Shown: one piece after another, positions 18,095 to 26,714 of the stretch | Position numbering within the stretch: position 1 is the first letter of the stretch | Layout of the letters: each line of letters opens with the position of its first letter | Source of the DNA: a virus | Length of the DNA: 64,000 nt | IMG/VR virus record: IMGVR_UViG_3300036780_000012 | Span: 1 to 64,000 of that record | Direction: 5' to 3' (one strand) | Notes under the pieces: generated by a model | What the model saw: the letters and a program-made list of their open reading frames with translations, nothing else | Told to the model about the DNA's origin: nothing | Databases searched by the model: none | Position numbers and translations under genes: made by a program

Positions 18095-18867
18095 TACTTC
18101 CAGGGACCGCCTGCATGGACGATTTTAAGATCGGTTTCCGCGTCATCCAGAACCGGAAGTACCATCCAGAAGAAACCAGCAAGGCCCCACTCAGTACCCC
18201 AACTATTCTGAATCAATGCTGCTGGAGGACAGTTCGCGGGACGCAGTGTAGGAGTCTCACCGATGTCGTAGCCCACTATCAGAACCTCGTGACCACCGAG
18301 TACATTTTCGCCGGGTTGAGGATTGTAGATTCCAGTACTCTCCACTTCGTCCGATTCAAACGAGGCATAGACAGTAAAGCCTACCTCTACGGGCCATGGC
18401 GTTGGATCGCCAAGAACGCTAATCGCTACTTGCGATCCGGCCAACCCATGATAGGCACCCATCTTGTACTGAACAGCATTCGCTGTCATCTCTGCCGTTG
18501 GCTGGATAATCTTCTGGCTGGAATCGGGATACAGCGAATCCTCACAAGTACCATCCGCGATTACTACAGTGGACCCCGTAGTGCCATCGGAACCGTTATC
18601 TTGCGGGAAGTCTCCATTGTCGATCAGTTCGTTCGCATAGACGAACAGCGGACTCAGGACAGGTTGCTGGTTTAAGTACCGACGGAATATCCACTCTAGC
18701 GCTTCCGAGAAGGCATGGCCGGTACAGGAACCCAAATTGCCTTGATTCTTTACTGGACCGCACCATTTACGCAAGTCTACAACCTGCAAGGGAGCAAGCA
18801 TTGTACGCGTCAGCATACGGTGCACGGGAAGCGGCGCGGGTATTTTGCGATTGAAAATATGGCTCAT
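18094..18867 (-). CDS. Papain-family (C1A) cysteine protease
   Basis: 257 residues from the ATG at 18867, which overlaps the upstream stop (ATGA) and has AAGGAG 11 nt before it. The C1 triad is all present: Gln42 (oxyanion), Cys48 in QGNLGSCTGHA, His193 in GGHEVLIVGYD, and Asn221 in IQNSWGTEWG. There is no signal peptide and almost no propeptide (about 30 residues before the mature core). A papain-like protease in a head-completion operon is unusual, because the separate DUF2213-type protease should process the head. It may act on a virion protein or be injected. Confidence 0.85.
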   Translation of the reverse strand: MSHIFNRKIPAPLPVHRMLTRTMLAPLQVVDLRKWCGPVKNQGNLGSCTGHAFSEALEWIFRRYLNQQPVLSPLFVYANELIDNGDFPQDNGSDGTTGSTVVIADGTCEDSLYPDSSQKIIQPTAEMTANAVQYKMGAYHGLAGSQVAISVLGDPTPWPVEVGFTVYASFESDEVESTGIYNPQPGENVLGGHEVLIVGYDIGETPTLRPANCPPAALIQNSWGTEWGLAGFFWMVLPVLDDAETDLKIVHAGGPWK

Positions 18868-19679
18868 GCTGCTGCAATCTCCTTGTATCGCGTTAATTGC
18901 CTGACTTGCGATAGCGTCATCTGCTGAATGCGACCAGCCCTGTATACTCTGTGCGGCCAAGTCAGATGTTCTAGGCGCACAACTGGAGCAGGCCCACATC
19001 TGCAATTCCAGATTCCACCAGCCTGGTAATGCCCCACAGGTTTCTCGCCTACTAATGTCTCGGGAGACGGCGGATCATCCCAGAAGATAAGTACGCTTTG
19101 CATCTTGCGGTGACTCCGTCGGACTCGCTCATCTTGACTTGTTTCCCACTCGTAAATTGGTAATCCTAAATTCTCGCTTCGCGCCTCGATCAACGCCGTA
19201 TTGCTCTTACTGATCTCTGTTCTCGCTAGCCGCATTGCGCTGGAGCGGACGAGTCGCGCTAAAGGCTCCCTCCCAGAAAGTTCCTTAGCACGTCCGCCCG
19301 CCGCTCCATGTGCCGCTGCCATCGCCGCCACCTGCGCAGCAACGCTCTTAGGTAAAGTCGTAATCAACTGCGCATTCTCTTGTATCAGTGAGCGCACCCG
19401 CTGCCCCACAGGGCCTTTTAGCTCCTTTTGCAGCGCTGAGTACATGAAACGGCTTCTGCCGCTCTGCGCCGCCGCCTCGCGCCAGGATCGCGCCTGCCCA
19501 AAATACAATCCCGTAATCATCCGAGTTGCGGCTTGCTGCGCATATCGGGTAAAGAATTCTGCACTGCCTATGATCTGAGTACCGAGAGCGTAACTCTCTT
19601 TAATCAGTTTGAACCATAACTGAGTGAGGTTCGAGGCATAGTCGTACTCCGCTCGGCGTCGAGGAGCCCAGTTAATCAT
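18864..19679 (-). CDS. Mu gpF / SPP1 gp7-like head morphogenesis protein
   Basis: 271 residues. The C-terminal domain (RTEISKSNTALIEARSENLG, WETSQDERVRRSHRKMQ, HYQAGGIWNCRCGP) is the classic Phage_Mu_F fold, a minor head protein associated with the portal. Residues 50-150 are helical and Ala-rich. The upstream 35-residue gene overlaps its start as ATGA. Confidence 0.9.
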   Translation of the reverse strand: MINWAPRRRAEYDYASNLTQLWFKLIKESYALGTQIIGSAEFFTRYAQQAATRMITGLYFGQARSWREAAAQSGRSRFMYSALQKELKGPVGQRVRSLIQENAQLITTLPKSVAAQVAAMAAAHGAAGGRAKELSGREPLARLVRSSAMRLARTEISKSNTALIEARSENLGLPIYEWETSQDERVRRSHRKMQSVLIFWDDPPSPETLVGEKPVGHYQAGGIWNCRCGPAPVVRLEHLTWPHRVYRAGRIQQMTLSQVRQLTRYKEIAAA

Positions 19680-19783
19680 AGGGGAAACATACTCGGCAGG
19701 CAGTAACTCATCCCGATTACAAAGAACACCGCCAACATCACGCCTACAAACACCGCTAGTACGATCAAGGCGAACTCTCTCAC
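19676..19783 (-). CDS. 35-residue single-pass membrane micro-protein
   Basis: GTG at 19783 to TGA at 19676, 35 residues (MREFALIVLAVFVGVMLAVF, then a short polar end). Both ends overlap neighbours: GTGA with the upstream stop and ATGA with the Mu F start, which argues for real translation. It has one membrane span. The function is unknown. Confidence 0.55.
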   Translation of the reverse strand: MREFALIVLAVFVGVMLAVFFVIGMSYCLPSMFPL

Positions 19784-19980
19784 GCCATCAGTCCAGTAGG
19801 TAAGGGAATCTGAGTCACTATAACGCTAACCGCGAATAGCAATGTCTTGAGCGCACACTGCGGATTCTCGCAGTACCATCCGCTATCGTTATCGGTAAGC
19901 ATCCAACCGCAAGTACAGAACAGATTCAATTGTGCTTTAAATCCCGTACCAGAAGCGCAATGGACAATGTCTTGACTCAC
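19780..19980 (-). CDS. Small zinc-ribbon-like membrane protein
   Basis: 66 residues, five cysteines including FCTCGW and WYCENPQC, so a small metal-binding ribbon is likely, followed by a hydrophobic stretch (LKTLLFAVSVIVTQIPL). ATGA-type overlaps on both sides. Unknown family; the position suggests an accessory of head completion. Confidence 0.5.
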   Translation of the reverse strand: MSQDIVHCASGTGFKAQLNLFCTCGWMLTDNDSGWYCENPQCALKTLLFAVSVIVTQIPLPTGLMA

Positions 19981-20339
19981 GCTCCGCGCATCCTAGTGGC
20001 GACGGCATAATTAAATCCGCGATTCCCGTATGGACCAATACTTTGCACGCGCCATCGCTGCCCGCCATAAAGCAGTATGTCGCTTATTACCCCTCGCTGC
20101 TCGCTAGTCTCATAGATCGTGGTTGATGTTATAAACATACGAGCTCCATGAACGCGATCAGCTTCGGGAATCATCTCCAGGTAAATGTCTTGAGCCACGG
20201 TAACGATGCCATATGCCTGAATATTTTGCGGGGTATTTGCCAACAAGCCACCGACACCGAATGCCACAGTAGTACGCAGGATAGTAAATGCCTGCGCTAT
20301 ATCTGGGTTTGTTACTGAATCTAGGAGAGCGGAGATCAT
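19977..20339 (-). CDS. Head completion / head-tail joining protein
   Basis: 120 residues. The end has YGGQRWRVQSIGPYGNRGFNYAVATRM, a pattern of small beta-barrel connector proteins in contractile phages. It lies between the capsid and tail genes and upstream of the gp10-like gene. Identification is by pattern and place. Confidence 0.5.
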   Translation of the reverse strand: MISALLDSVTNPDIAQAFTILRTTVAFGVGGLLANTPQNIQAYGIVTVAQDIYLEMIPEADRVHGARMFITSTTIYETSEQRGVISDILLYGGQRWRVQSIGPYGNRGFNYAVATRMRGA

Positions 20340-20839
20340 CAGCCTTGTGCGTAAACAATCACGTAGTCTTGTATCGGAGTAGTGCCGCCGTCCAAGTAGC
20401 AGAGCGCATTCGCTGCTGGTACGGTTCCGAGAAAGAAGCCTGTAGTATTCACTAACGTGTTGGCCGTCGTAGTTATGGCCGGCAAGAATACATGCTGCCC
20501 CGTTCCGCAGTTAGTGCCAGTCCCATAGACCAAACTGAAAGTGGGTGTAGTACCGCTAACTCCTACGACTGTTACCTTGCAAACATAGATTGGTGTTCCT
20601 GAGGGAACGGCTATCAACTGTACCGCCGCTGTTCCAGCAGTAGCACCTAGTAGCGTAGTAGTAGTCTTAGATTGGTCGCAGGAATTGTAAGACTGCTGGG
20701 CGTGGACGATATAGGGCTTAGTCTTGTTATCGTGTAGATTTATTAGAACTGCGAGCGCTACTATTCCCGTAAACACTGTAAGAGGAAACCAGAATAACCG
20801 TACAGTGGTTTTTGCTACTTCTATAATCTTCTTCATCAT
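20339..20839 (-). CDS. Exported or membrane-anchored decoration-like protein
   Basis: 166 residues from an ATG at 20839, with AGAGGG 6 nt upstream and just after the methyltransferase stop. One N-terminal membrane span (LFWFPLTVFTGIVALAVLI) is followed by VHAQQ, a possible cleavage site. The rest is a beta-rich domain (LLGATAGTAAVQLIAVPSG, IYVCKVTVVGVSG) with four or more cysteines. It resembles a surface or fibre domain. It is directly downstream of the glycosyltransferase cassette, so it could be the glycosylated target; that is speculative. Confidence 0.5.
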   Translation of the reverse strand: MMKKIIEVAKTTVRLFWFPLTVFTGIVALAVLINLHDNKTKPYIVHAQQSYNSCDQSKTTTTLLGATAGTAAVQLIAVPSGTPIYVCKVTVVGVSGTTPTFSLVYGTGTNCGTGQHVFLPAITTTANTLVNTTGFFLGTVPAANALCYLDGGTTPIQDYVIVYAQG

Positions 20840-20849
20840 AGGAAACCCT

Positions 20850-21431
20850 CTACGCGAGAACCTGATACCAGATCGAACCAACCGCTCGACTGACTCCGCC
20901 AAGAAGTTCGTCTACTGCCTGTTTGACTCCGAGCCAGGTCTGATTCCCATCCCAGTCGTAATCATGGCCGCAGATTATGCCTTTCGGTGCTAGCAATTGC
21001 TTCCATGCCAAAATGTCTGCTTTGACATCGCGGTACTCATGCGAGCCGTCAATAAACACCATATCGAAGGGCGCGACGTTCTGACTTAGCAGTTGACTAG
21101 CGGCACTTGTACTGCTCATGCGCATCGCAGTCAGGTTAGTTAACCCGGAGATGTTGGCGAGGAATTGCGCGTGCAGCCAGTTGCGATTCTGCCTCTTCAA
21201 CATTTCCTTGTGTTCGCCGCTTCCCGACCAAGTATCAACTACAAGAACTGTTCCCGGACAATTATCGGCTAATGCCCGAGTACTGCGGCCCATCCATGAG
21301 CCAATCTCTACCACGCGGTGACTAACGGAACCCATTTCAGCCAGCCATATCATCTCCGCCTCATCCATCCAGCCCTCAATGGTTAGAGCGCGTGTGATGT
21401 TTATGCTGACTTCTGGAGTTGTTCTGGGCAT
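20850..21431 (-). CDS. SAM-dependent methyltransferase (class I)
   Basis: 193 residues. The SAM-binding loop VVEIGSWMGRSTRAL is at about residue 40, an acidic VVDTWSGSG follows, and DMVFIDGSHEYRDVKADILAWKQLL, GIICGHDYDW is the Methyltransf_24 pattern seen beside glycosyltransferases. It probably methylates a sugar. Overlaps the upstream glycosyltransferase by 31 bp. Confidence 0.8.
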   Translation of the reverse strand: MPRTTPEVSINITRALTIEGWMDEAEMIWLAEMGSVSHRVVEIGSWMGRSTRALADNCPGTVLVVDTWSGSGEHKEMLKRQNRNWLHAQFLANISGLTNLTAMRMSSTSAASQLLSQNVAPFDMVFIDGSHEYRDVKADILAWKQLLAPKGIICGHDYDWDGNQTWLGVKQAVDELLGGVSRAVGSIWYQVLA

Positions 21432-22075
21432 CTTCCGTTGAACGGAACAGTGAATACTTCTTTGCCGTTATCGCCACCCCATTTAGCTCGGTAGTATGCC
21501 GCGTGCAGGGGATAAACGATGCTGTTGAGGAATCGCAATTTAGGGTCGGCTTTGAGTGTTTGGCTAGGTTCATGCTTGACAGGTAGGCCGGAGTCCAACG
21601 TTAGGTAACTGGCAAGGCGCAAGCGACGATAGTAATCACAGTCTGAGAGATACCAAGGCAGATTTACGTCCCATGGACCAACTGCCATACATGCCTTGAC
21701 ATTCAATGCTACAAGGGCATCGTAGGCAGTAAAAATGCATCCCCAAATACCACCTATATCATTCTCAGTGTCATCTGCGACTCGGCATTGTCGAAGAAGT
21801 TCATCTCCGTGCCCCTTTAAGGCTTCGGCATCGGAGTGCATAAAGAGACAATACTTTCGCTTCCATTCCTTCGCCATTTGCAAACCGAAGTTCATAGTCT
21901 GAGCAAACGTTAATGGACTGCGCGGATGTATGAACCCACTTAAGCCCCGAGGAAGCCCACAGCCTTCTTCTGAATTGTCTATGACGGACGGTCCCAATTG
22001 TTGCACAGAAATACACGCCCGTTTCAGTAAATCAGGTCGGTTGACATAGGGAATGAATAGACAGTAATCCTTCAT
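21401..22075 (-). CDS. Glycosyltransferase, GT2-like
   Basis: 224 residues. The N-terminal YCLFIPYVNRPDLLKRAC is a GT-A opening; KYCLFMHSDAEAL supplies an acidic nucleotide-sugar site, and NLPWYLSDCDYYRRLRLAS a later conserved region. It is coupled by ATGA to the GT4 gene. Likely modifies a virion protein or host surface glycan. Confidence 0.65.
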   Translation of the reverse strand: MKDYCLFIPYVNRPDLLKRACISVQQLGPSVIDNSEEGCGLPRGLSGFIHPRSPLTFAQTMNFGLQMAKEWKRKYCLFMHSDAEALKGHGDELLRQCRVADDTENDIGGIWGCIFTAYDALVALNVKACMAVGPWDVNLPWYLSDCDYYRRLRLASYLTLDSGLPVKHEPSQTLKADPKLRFLNSIVYPLHAAYYRAKWGGDNGKEVFTVPFNGRCPEQLQKSA

Positions 22076-23238
22076 GCTGCTACCAAACTTTCTTTCGAGG
22101 GGGATTGAACTGGCTTAACGCCATCTTCCAACCAAGAGCGCCAGCGAGTCCAGACGTTTCTCCAGTCGAGTTCCTCGGGGAGTTCCCCGCGTATCCCAAT
22201 AGAAGTCTCAATTTGCGTAGTCCAATTTTGGACTGAGAATACCGGACGGGAAGCGCCATAAATTCCATCGCTACGCAGAGCGATAGGTTCGACTAACTGC
22301 CATGGTCGCATCCATTCCGCCGCCCCGCCATAGTTACCATGCACACATGGCGTTCCGCACGCTAGTGACTCGAATATCGGATAACCGAATCCCTCACCGG
22401 ACCCGATACCAAGCGTTACATCACAGGCAGAGTAGTTCTCCGCCATCGCTTCATCCGAAAGCATTCCAGTAGTAACGCGCGCTTGCTGGATACCGAAGTC
22501 TTGAAGCAATCCGGGTATATCCCACTCACGAACGAGCGTATCTGTATGCAGCCAGAGTTCTATGTTTTTAGACTTCGCTAACTCCGCACAAGTCGCTATC
22601 CCTAGTCCCCAATCCTTACGCCGCTGATTCGTTGCGACAATTCCAATCCGTAGAGCTTCGGATGGCTTCCGTTCGCGGGGATAGAACACCGATGTATCAA
22701 TGCCATGCGGTAACGCTTCGAACTCGCATCCATCAAAGGTACGGCTTAGTATCTTCGCGGCCCACTCCGAGTACGCTAGAACGCGGTCATAGCCTTCAAT
22801 CGTTGCTTTCAGCACGCTTCCGAGTTTATCGTTCGGGCCAGTCGCATCTATTGGCAGATAGCCCCACTTCTTAAATAGTTTGCGCTCTAGAAATGACTTC
22901 ACGTACGGATCGGGGCAATACTCCGGCCTTGTAAACCAGAGCAATCGACTGACATCCCAAACAGTAAGCACTATGCCTTGCTGATCTCCTGCGAAGTCTT
23001 CCCAAACACTTGGCAGCGTTCGAGCCACCCAGCCCATAGAAGTATTATTGCCGAGAGACTCCATGTTGTACTGCTGAAATCCTAGTGCCTGCGAACCTGT
23101 ACCATTAGCCCCGTAGGTAGCTACACGAAACTTTGGACAGTAGCGAGCAATGCGAGTAGCTAAGTCGCGGACAATGCGCCCTAGTCCAGAGGAAGCGGTT
23201 GGAGCATCACCTAACAACAGTAGTGGAATAGGTCTCAT
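22072..23238 (-). CDS. Glycosyltransferase, GT4-like (GT-B fold)
   Basis: 388 residues. GDAPTASSGLGRIVRDLATRIA at the N-terminus, AYSEWAAKIL, EALPHGIDTSVFYP, IGIVATNQRRKDWG, and the C-terminal GIGSGEGFGYPIFESLACGTPC are hallmarks of GT4 enzymes (the E-x7-E region). It is probably cytoplasmic. It carries a palindrome copy at 22220-22233, read in another frame as VQNWTT. Confidence 0.85.
   Translation of the reverse strand: MRPIPLLLLGDAPTASSGLGRIVRDLATRIARYCPKFRVATYGANGTGSQALGFQQYNMESLGNNTSMGWVARTLPSVWEDFAGDQQGIVLTVWDVSRLLWFTRPEYCPDPYVKSFLERKLFKKWGYLPIDATGPNDKLGSVLKATIEGYDRVLAYSEWAAKILSRTFDGCEFEALPHGIDTSVFYPRERKPSEALRIGIVATNQRRKDWGLGIATCAELAKSKNIELWLHTDTLVREWDIPGLLQDFGIQQARVTTGMLSDEAMAENYSACDVTLGIGSGEGFGYPIFESLACGTPCVHGNYGGAAEWMRPWQLVEPIALRSDGIYGASRPVFSVQNWTTQIETSIGIRGELPEELDWRNVWTRWRSWLEDGVKPVQSPSKESLVAA
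22220..22233. repeat. Dispersed palindrome, copy 2 (perfect 16-mer)
   Basis: AGTCCAATTTTGGACT at 22219-22234, symmetric except for the central TT. It is inside the GT4 gene, in a reading frame different from the other copies (VQNWTT). Confidence 0.85.
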
Positions 23239-23504
23239 TGCAGAATTCTACTCCCGCGAGTCAAGCGATCCTGCTCAAGCTTGATCCCAATAGCCATGCC
23301 GTACCAGACCGCTATCTCTACGGTAAGTGCCGGAGTACATCCCGGAGTTGACATGCACTGCTCGGTGACTTGCGCCAGTAGATGTAGAACAGGACGTTCA
23401 TGCGCCTGGACCTCGATACGAAGCTTATCCATAAGCGCCCGCCGCGAATCGGAGTCATCCTTGAGAAATTCAGAAATCGTGTTCGTTACGTCGTAGGGGA
23501 TCAT
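23235..23504 (-). CDS. Hypothetical phage protein
   Basis: 89 residues, mostly helical (ISEFLKDDSDSRRALMDKLRI, ALTVEIAVWYGMAIGIKLEQ). Family not recognised. It overlaps the GT4 gene by 4 bp and sits next to DUF4054, so a head-connector accessory is possible. Confidence 0.5.
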   Translation of the reverse strand: MIPYDVTNTISEFLKDDSDSRRALMDKLRIEVQAHERPVLHLLAQVTEQCMSTPGCTPALTVEIAVWYGMAIGIKLEQDRLTRGSRILQ

Positions 23505-23507
23505 AAA

Positions 23508-24026
23508 TTATTCCTGTGGATTGGGCGCATTGAATGCCCAAGGTCCAGCCCATGCGCCCATGCTACCGAATCTGCCTCCGCATCCCCCGCCTACGTATAG
23601 CGGTCCAGCACCCATGATATTGATTAGGCGCTTCAGCCGAATACCGTAAGTCGTGAAATTCCAATGTCCTGCATCCAACTCCAGCGTAGCAGCAGTATTG
23701 TAAGTCACCGTAACATTAGCCCCACTCGATGCCGCGATAGAGCCTTTAGCGATACCGGGAACTGTCTGATCACCGCCCTGCTCTGACCAAGCCTCTAGAG
23801 CTACATTGTGTGCAACGAACAATTCGCAGGCCGTGTAATACATGTTACCCCAGCGCGATTGATTCAGCATCACTACGGCCATCTGCAGCCAGTAAGCGAT
23901 AGAGTCAGGCGAAATCTGTAAGGCGTTAGGGTCTGAGTTTCCGCTCGTATCGAACCTAGGATAGTCCGCAAGGAACTGCGCCGATGTAGGAGCTATGCTC
24001 GGATTCGCGATCGGACCAGAGGACAC
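23508..24026 (-). CDS. DUF4054-type head-tail adaptor
   Basis: 172 residues. FLADYPRFDTS at the N-terminus, then SIAYWLQMAVVMLNQSRWGN, ACELFVAHNVALEAW, and a C-terminal WNFTTYGIRLKRLINIMGAG, all as in DUF4054 connector proteins. It docks on the portal and starts the neck. Confidence 0.8.
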   Translation of the reverse strand: MSSGPIANPSIAPTSAQFLADYPRFDTSGNSDPNALQISPDSIAYWLQMAVVMLNQSRWGNMYYTACELFVAHNVALEAWSEQGGDQTVPGIAKGSIAASSGANVTVTYNTAATLELDAGHWNFTTYGIRLKRLINIMGAGPLYVGGGCGGRFGSMGAWAGPWAFNAPNPQE

Positions 24027-24027
24027 T

Positions 24028-24849
24028 TTAACTCAATCCTGTACTACCTTCAGCGATCTTGTTCCCGATGTTTCTACCTTTAGCGACGGCTTCACCGATA
24101 CCGATAGCATCTGTCTGATGTTCTCCTATTTCCATAGCCTCGGAACCTTCTACCAAGTCATCCTTCGCCTTCTTGTGCTCTGACTCCTCTTTTTCTTCTT
24201 CCGCCCACTTCTCGAAGCTTTCATCACCGGGTCCTTGTTTACGGAAATGAGCACCAATATTTGTATTTATAGCTTTATTGACTTTCCCCGATCCTGGCTG
24301 TCCTGCACTACTCGGTTCATGTTTCTTTTGATAACTTTCGGCATAGCGCGATACGGCACGAAGATTAACACCTTTTTGTGATTTTCTGGCTAGCCTCTCT
24401 TCTGGGGTCGAATCATTTTCGGCGTCTTCCGCAATAGCGCTCGGCATTGCTCCCGAAGTCAAAGGTTCTGTTCCCGGTATTCCTCCATGTTCGCGGGATG
24501 TGAGATTATCGCTTCTGCTATCAGGCGGAGAACTCTGAGTTGGCTGAACCTCATCTCCAACCCCAGCACCATGCCATGTCTTGATACTGGCGGGACCGAC
24601 ACGAGTACCAGCAAGCATAGGCGCTGCCTCTTCGCGCGGGGCTGGACCAAGATTGCCCCAATAACTTTCATTCTTCTTATTCACTTCCGATGCCGTCATA
24701 GCCGTTTCCGCATCCTTGGCTTTTCCACCTTGAGGATGAGCGGTATGCAAAGCGGCAGCTACTGCCTGCTTCGCAGGGTGACCATGCTCGACCATTTCGT
24801 GAATGTTCTTACTTATTGTTGCGGGACTTGTTCCCTTTACGAGAGGCAT
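24028..24849 (-). CDS. DUF6496-like protein with long disordered tail
   Basis: 273 residues from the ATG at 24849, preceded by AAGAGG at 6 nt. The first 37 residues (MPLVKGTSPATISKNIHEMV, then GHPAKQAVAAALHTAHP) are the DUF6496 motif common as a small stand-alone phage protein. The remaining 235 residues are charged and disordered with one coiled-coil-like region (KWAEEEKEESEHKKAK). Position between capsid and connector genes. Confidence 0.55.
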   Translation of the reverse strand: MPLVKGTSPATISKNIHEMVEHGHPAKQAVAAALHTAHPQGGKAKDAETAMTASEVNKKNESYWGNLGPAPREEAAPMLAGTRVGPASIKTWHGAGVGDEVQPTQSSPPDSRSDNLTSREHGGIPGTEPLTSGAMPSAIAEDAENDSTPEERLARKSQKGVNLRAVSRYAESYQKKHEPSSAGQPGSGKVNKAINTNIGAHFRKQGPGDESFEKWAEEEKEESEHKKAKDDLVEGSEAMEIGEHQTDAIGIGEAVAKGRNIGNKIAEGSTGLS

Positions 24850-25402
24850 TGGAATCCTCTTTCCTGATCTCAGTCTGAAGATTTTCCTCGAACTCTTCTG
24901 GCACTTCAGTTTCGTCCTCAACTGGCGCAGCCGTTCTTGAATCTAACTCTTTCGGCTTCCAGTCGGTAACTTCCGCATGAAACTTAGCCCGCGCCATCGG
25001 GTCTAGCTGCTTTACGAACTCAACCGCCGCTTCCACGCTACTAATCTGCACGCCTTGCGACTGCAGGAACTTCACATGCTTATCGGTTAAGCCCAGCGTA
25101 TCGGGAGCAGTCTTTTGATATACCGTCACTCCATTCTTTTTCAGGTGCGAATGATACTGAAGGCTAACCGGCACGGCTTGCGTCCCAGCCTGAAATACAA
25201 CTAGGCCACCGTAATTGTCGAGGTTGAGCGCGACTTTATGCGGGAACCTCATCATCACGGTAGGTTCATCAGCTAGAACTGGCGGGATAATCGTTCTATC
25301 AGTTCTTGTTGAGTTAGGTGTATATTGCCCCAGCGTAAGACTATTCGGACGTGGGGGAGGATCAACGGAAGTCATTAGGGGAATCGTTTCTTGCGGTGAC
25401 AT
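24809..25402 (-). CDS. Capsid-associated structural protein
   Basis: 197 residues. VMMRFPHKVALNLDNYGGLV, then FQAGTQAVPVSLQYHSHLKK, then GVTVYQ, is a pattern found next to major capsid genes in contractile phages. The C-terminal 45 residues are acidic, then basic (SRKGNKSRNNK). Its start is 51 bp after the capsid terminator hairpin. Confidence 0.5.
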   Translation of the reverse strand: MSPQETIPLMTSVDPPPRPNSLTLGQYTPNSTRTDRTIIPPVLADEPTVMMRFPHKVALNLDNYGGLVVFQAGTQAVPVSLQYHSHLKKNGVTVYQKTAPDTLGLTDKHVKFLQSQGVQISSVEAAVEFVKQLDPMARAKFHAEVTDWKPKELDSRTAAPVEDETEVPEEFEENLQTEIRKEDSNASRKGNKSRNNK

Positions 25403-25432
25403 GATCGGTACTCCTTTTGGTTAATTATAACA

Positions 25433-25454
25433 AGAGCGCGGTGGCTCGCGCTCT
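25433..25454 (-). terminator. Hairpin after major capsid gene
   Basis: AGAGCGCG (minus strand 25454-25447) pairs perfectly with CGCGCTCT (25440-25433), loop AGCCAC, followed by TGTTATAATT. The stem overlaps the capsid stop codon. The T-run is interrupted, so it may attenuate rather than stop transcription and so favour capsid mRNA. Confidence 0.5.
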
Positions 25455-26665
25455 CACGACAATCCGCTAGCATACCCAAGGGTCTCGGGGTACACAATCT
25501 CCAACGCTCCAAGACGCGCGAAGTACGTTGTCTTATGGTACATCCCATCATACTGCACCGGAGTCCGTTGCAGCATAGTCATGGGATAACGAACGCGCTT
25601 CTTGTCCTTGGTATAGGCGCACATAATATCGTACCCAGCGCCCCCGGTTCCAATAGTCCCGCCTGACGCTACGCCCTGACACCATTTACAGGGGAAGATA
25701 GTTAACTTGCCACGCCCTGAAGTAGTCAGGATATTGTTTTCCTGAATGTACTTCAGGATGCTGACGTTACCGGCCGTGGAGATAATCGACGTGCTGATTA
25801 ACCCAAAAGCAGTAGGCGGAATCAGCAAGCGATCCGGAACTACAGCCCATGCCGAGTTGGCCCAGACCGAAGTCAGCAAGGTATTGACATCTGTAGCGAC
25901 AGCAACGTAATTGCCTGCCGCAATCTTGCTGGCCCAAGTCGTATTGCTGCTCACGGTAGCCACAGGAGCGTTATAGCCTACCTCCTGTACTCCCGCCGTT
26001 GTATTAAGTAGCCCTGTAATCAGCGGAGTGCTCGTCTGCAGCGGATTACGCAGCGTGGTATCGCCGACGTATACTTGCTCGTCGATATCCATCTGGTGTT
26101 TGAGTTGCAGCCCTTCATACTTCTGCTGGTCTATCGGACGACCGAGCCTCGCTGCTGACTCCAGTTCCATAATCGTGTACTTCAGTTCAATCGCCCATGG
26201 AGTGAGCGGATTAGGAATCTTCGCAATATCTACGTCAATTCCGGTGATTTGATCCGTATTCTTGCCCATCCAAGCCTTGCCGTTTCCGATGGTCTGACCC
26301 GCGCCAAGTCCGCCAGCGGATGCATAGGTAGAGATAGTGTAACTGCTGATTTCATCGGCTATCGTGACATCTTCCCGCAAATCAATGTCTCGACCCCAAG
26401 TTACCGAAGCCAATGGATCATGCAAAGTTTGATCCAATCGCTCCAATTCCCCTACCAAGAACGCACCGGTTGAATCAACCGTGCGCCCATCGTGGGTAGT
26501 CTCGACGCGCTTCAGTTTCTTGCCAGGCGCATCGCCTTCGCCCGATTGCACCAGTCTCATGGCATCATCGAACGTCATCATTGCATCGCGCGTCCGACCA
26601 GCCACGATCTTACGGTTACCTAGATTTGGCAGGTACGGACTGTGAATCGCTTCCGAGTTCGTCAT
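25454..26665 (-). CDS. Major capsid protein, DUF2184-like
   Basis: 403 residues. DAMMTFDDAMRLVQ, AFLVGELERLDQTLHDPLASVTWGRDIDLRED, ELKYTIMELESAARLGRPID and GLQLKHQMDIDEQVYVGD are typical of DUF2184 capsid proteins (HK97 fold). The end has RYPMTMLQRTPVQYDGMYHK. It lies between the decoration gene and the connector cluster. Confidence 0.9.
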   Translation of the reverse strand: MTNSEAIHSPYLPNLGNRKIVAGRTRDAMMTFDDAMRLVQSGEGDAPGKKLKRVETTHDGRTVDSTGAFLVGELERLDQTLHDPLASVTWGRDIDLREDVTIADEISSYTISTYASAGGLGAGQTIGNGKAWMGKNTDQITGIDVDIAKIPNPLTPWAIELKYTIMELESAARLGRPIDQQKYEGLQLKHQMDIDEQVYVGDTTLRNPLQTSTPLITGLLNTTAGVQEVGYNAPVATVSSNTTWASKIAAGNYVAVATDVNTLLTSVWANSAWAVVPDRLLIPPTAFGLISTSIISTAGNVSILKYIQENNILTTSGRGKLTIFPCKWCQGVASGGTIGTGGAGYDIMCAYTKDKKRVRYPMTMLQRTPVQYDGMYHKTTYFARLGALEIVYPETLGYASGLS

Positions 26666-26714
26666 AGTCTATTGATTCTCCTTTACTGAATGTTGTTACT
26701 CAGTCCGCACTACC

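Noticed and set aside
18088-18675. 195-codon plus-strand frame
   Set aside because: Antisense of the papain-like protease, whose catalytic residues are all readable.
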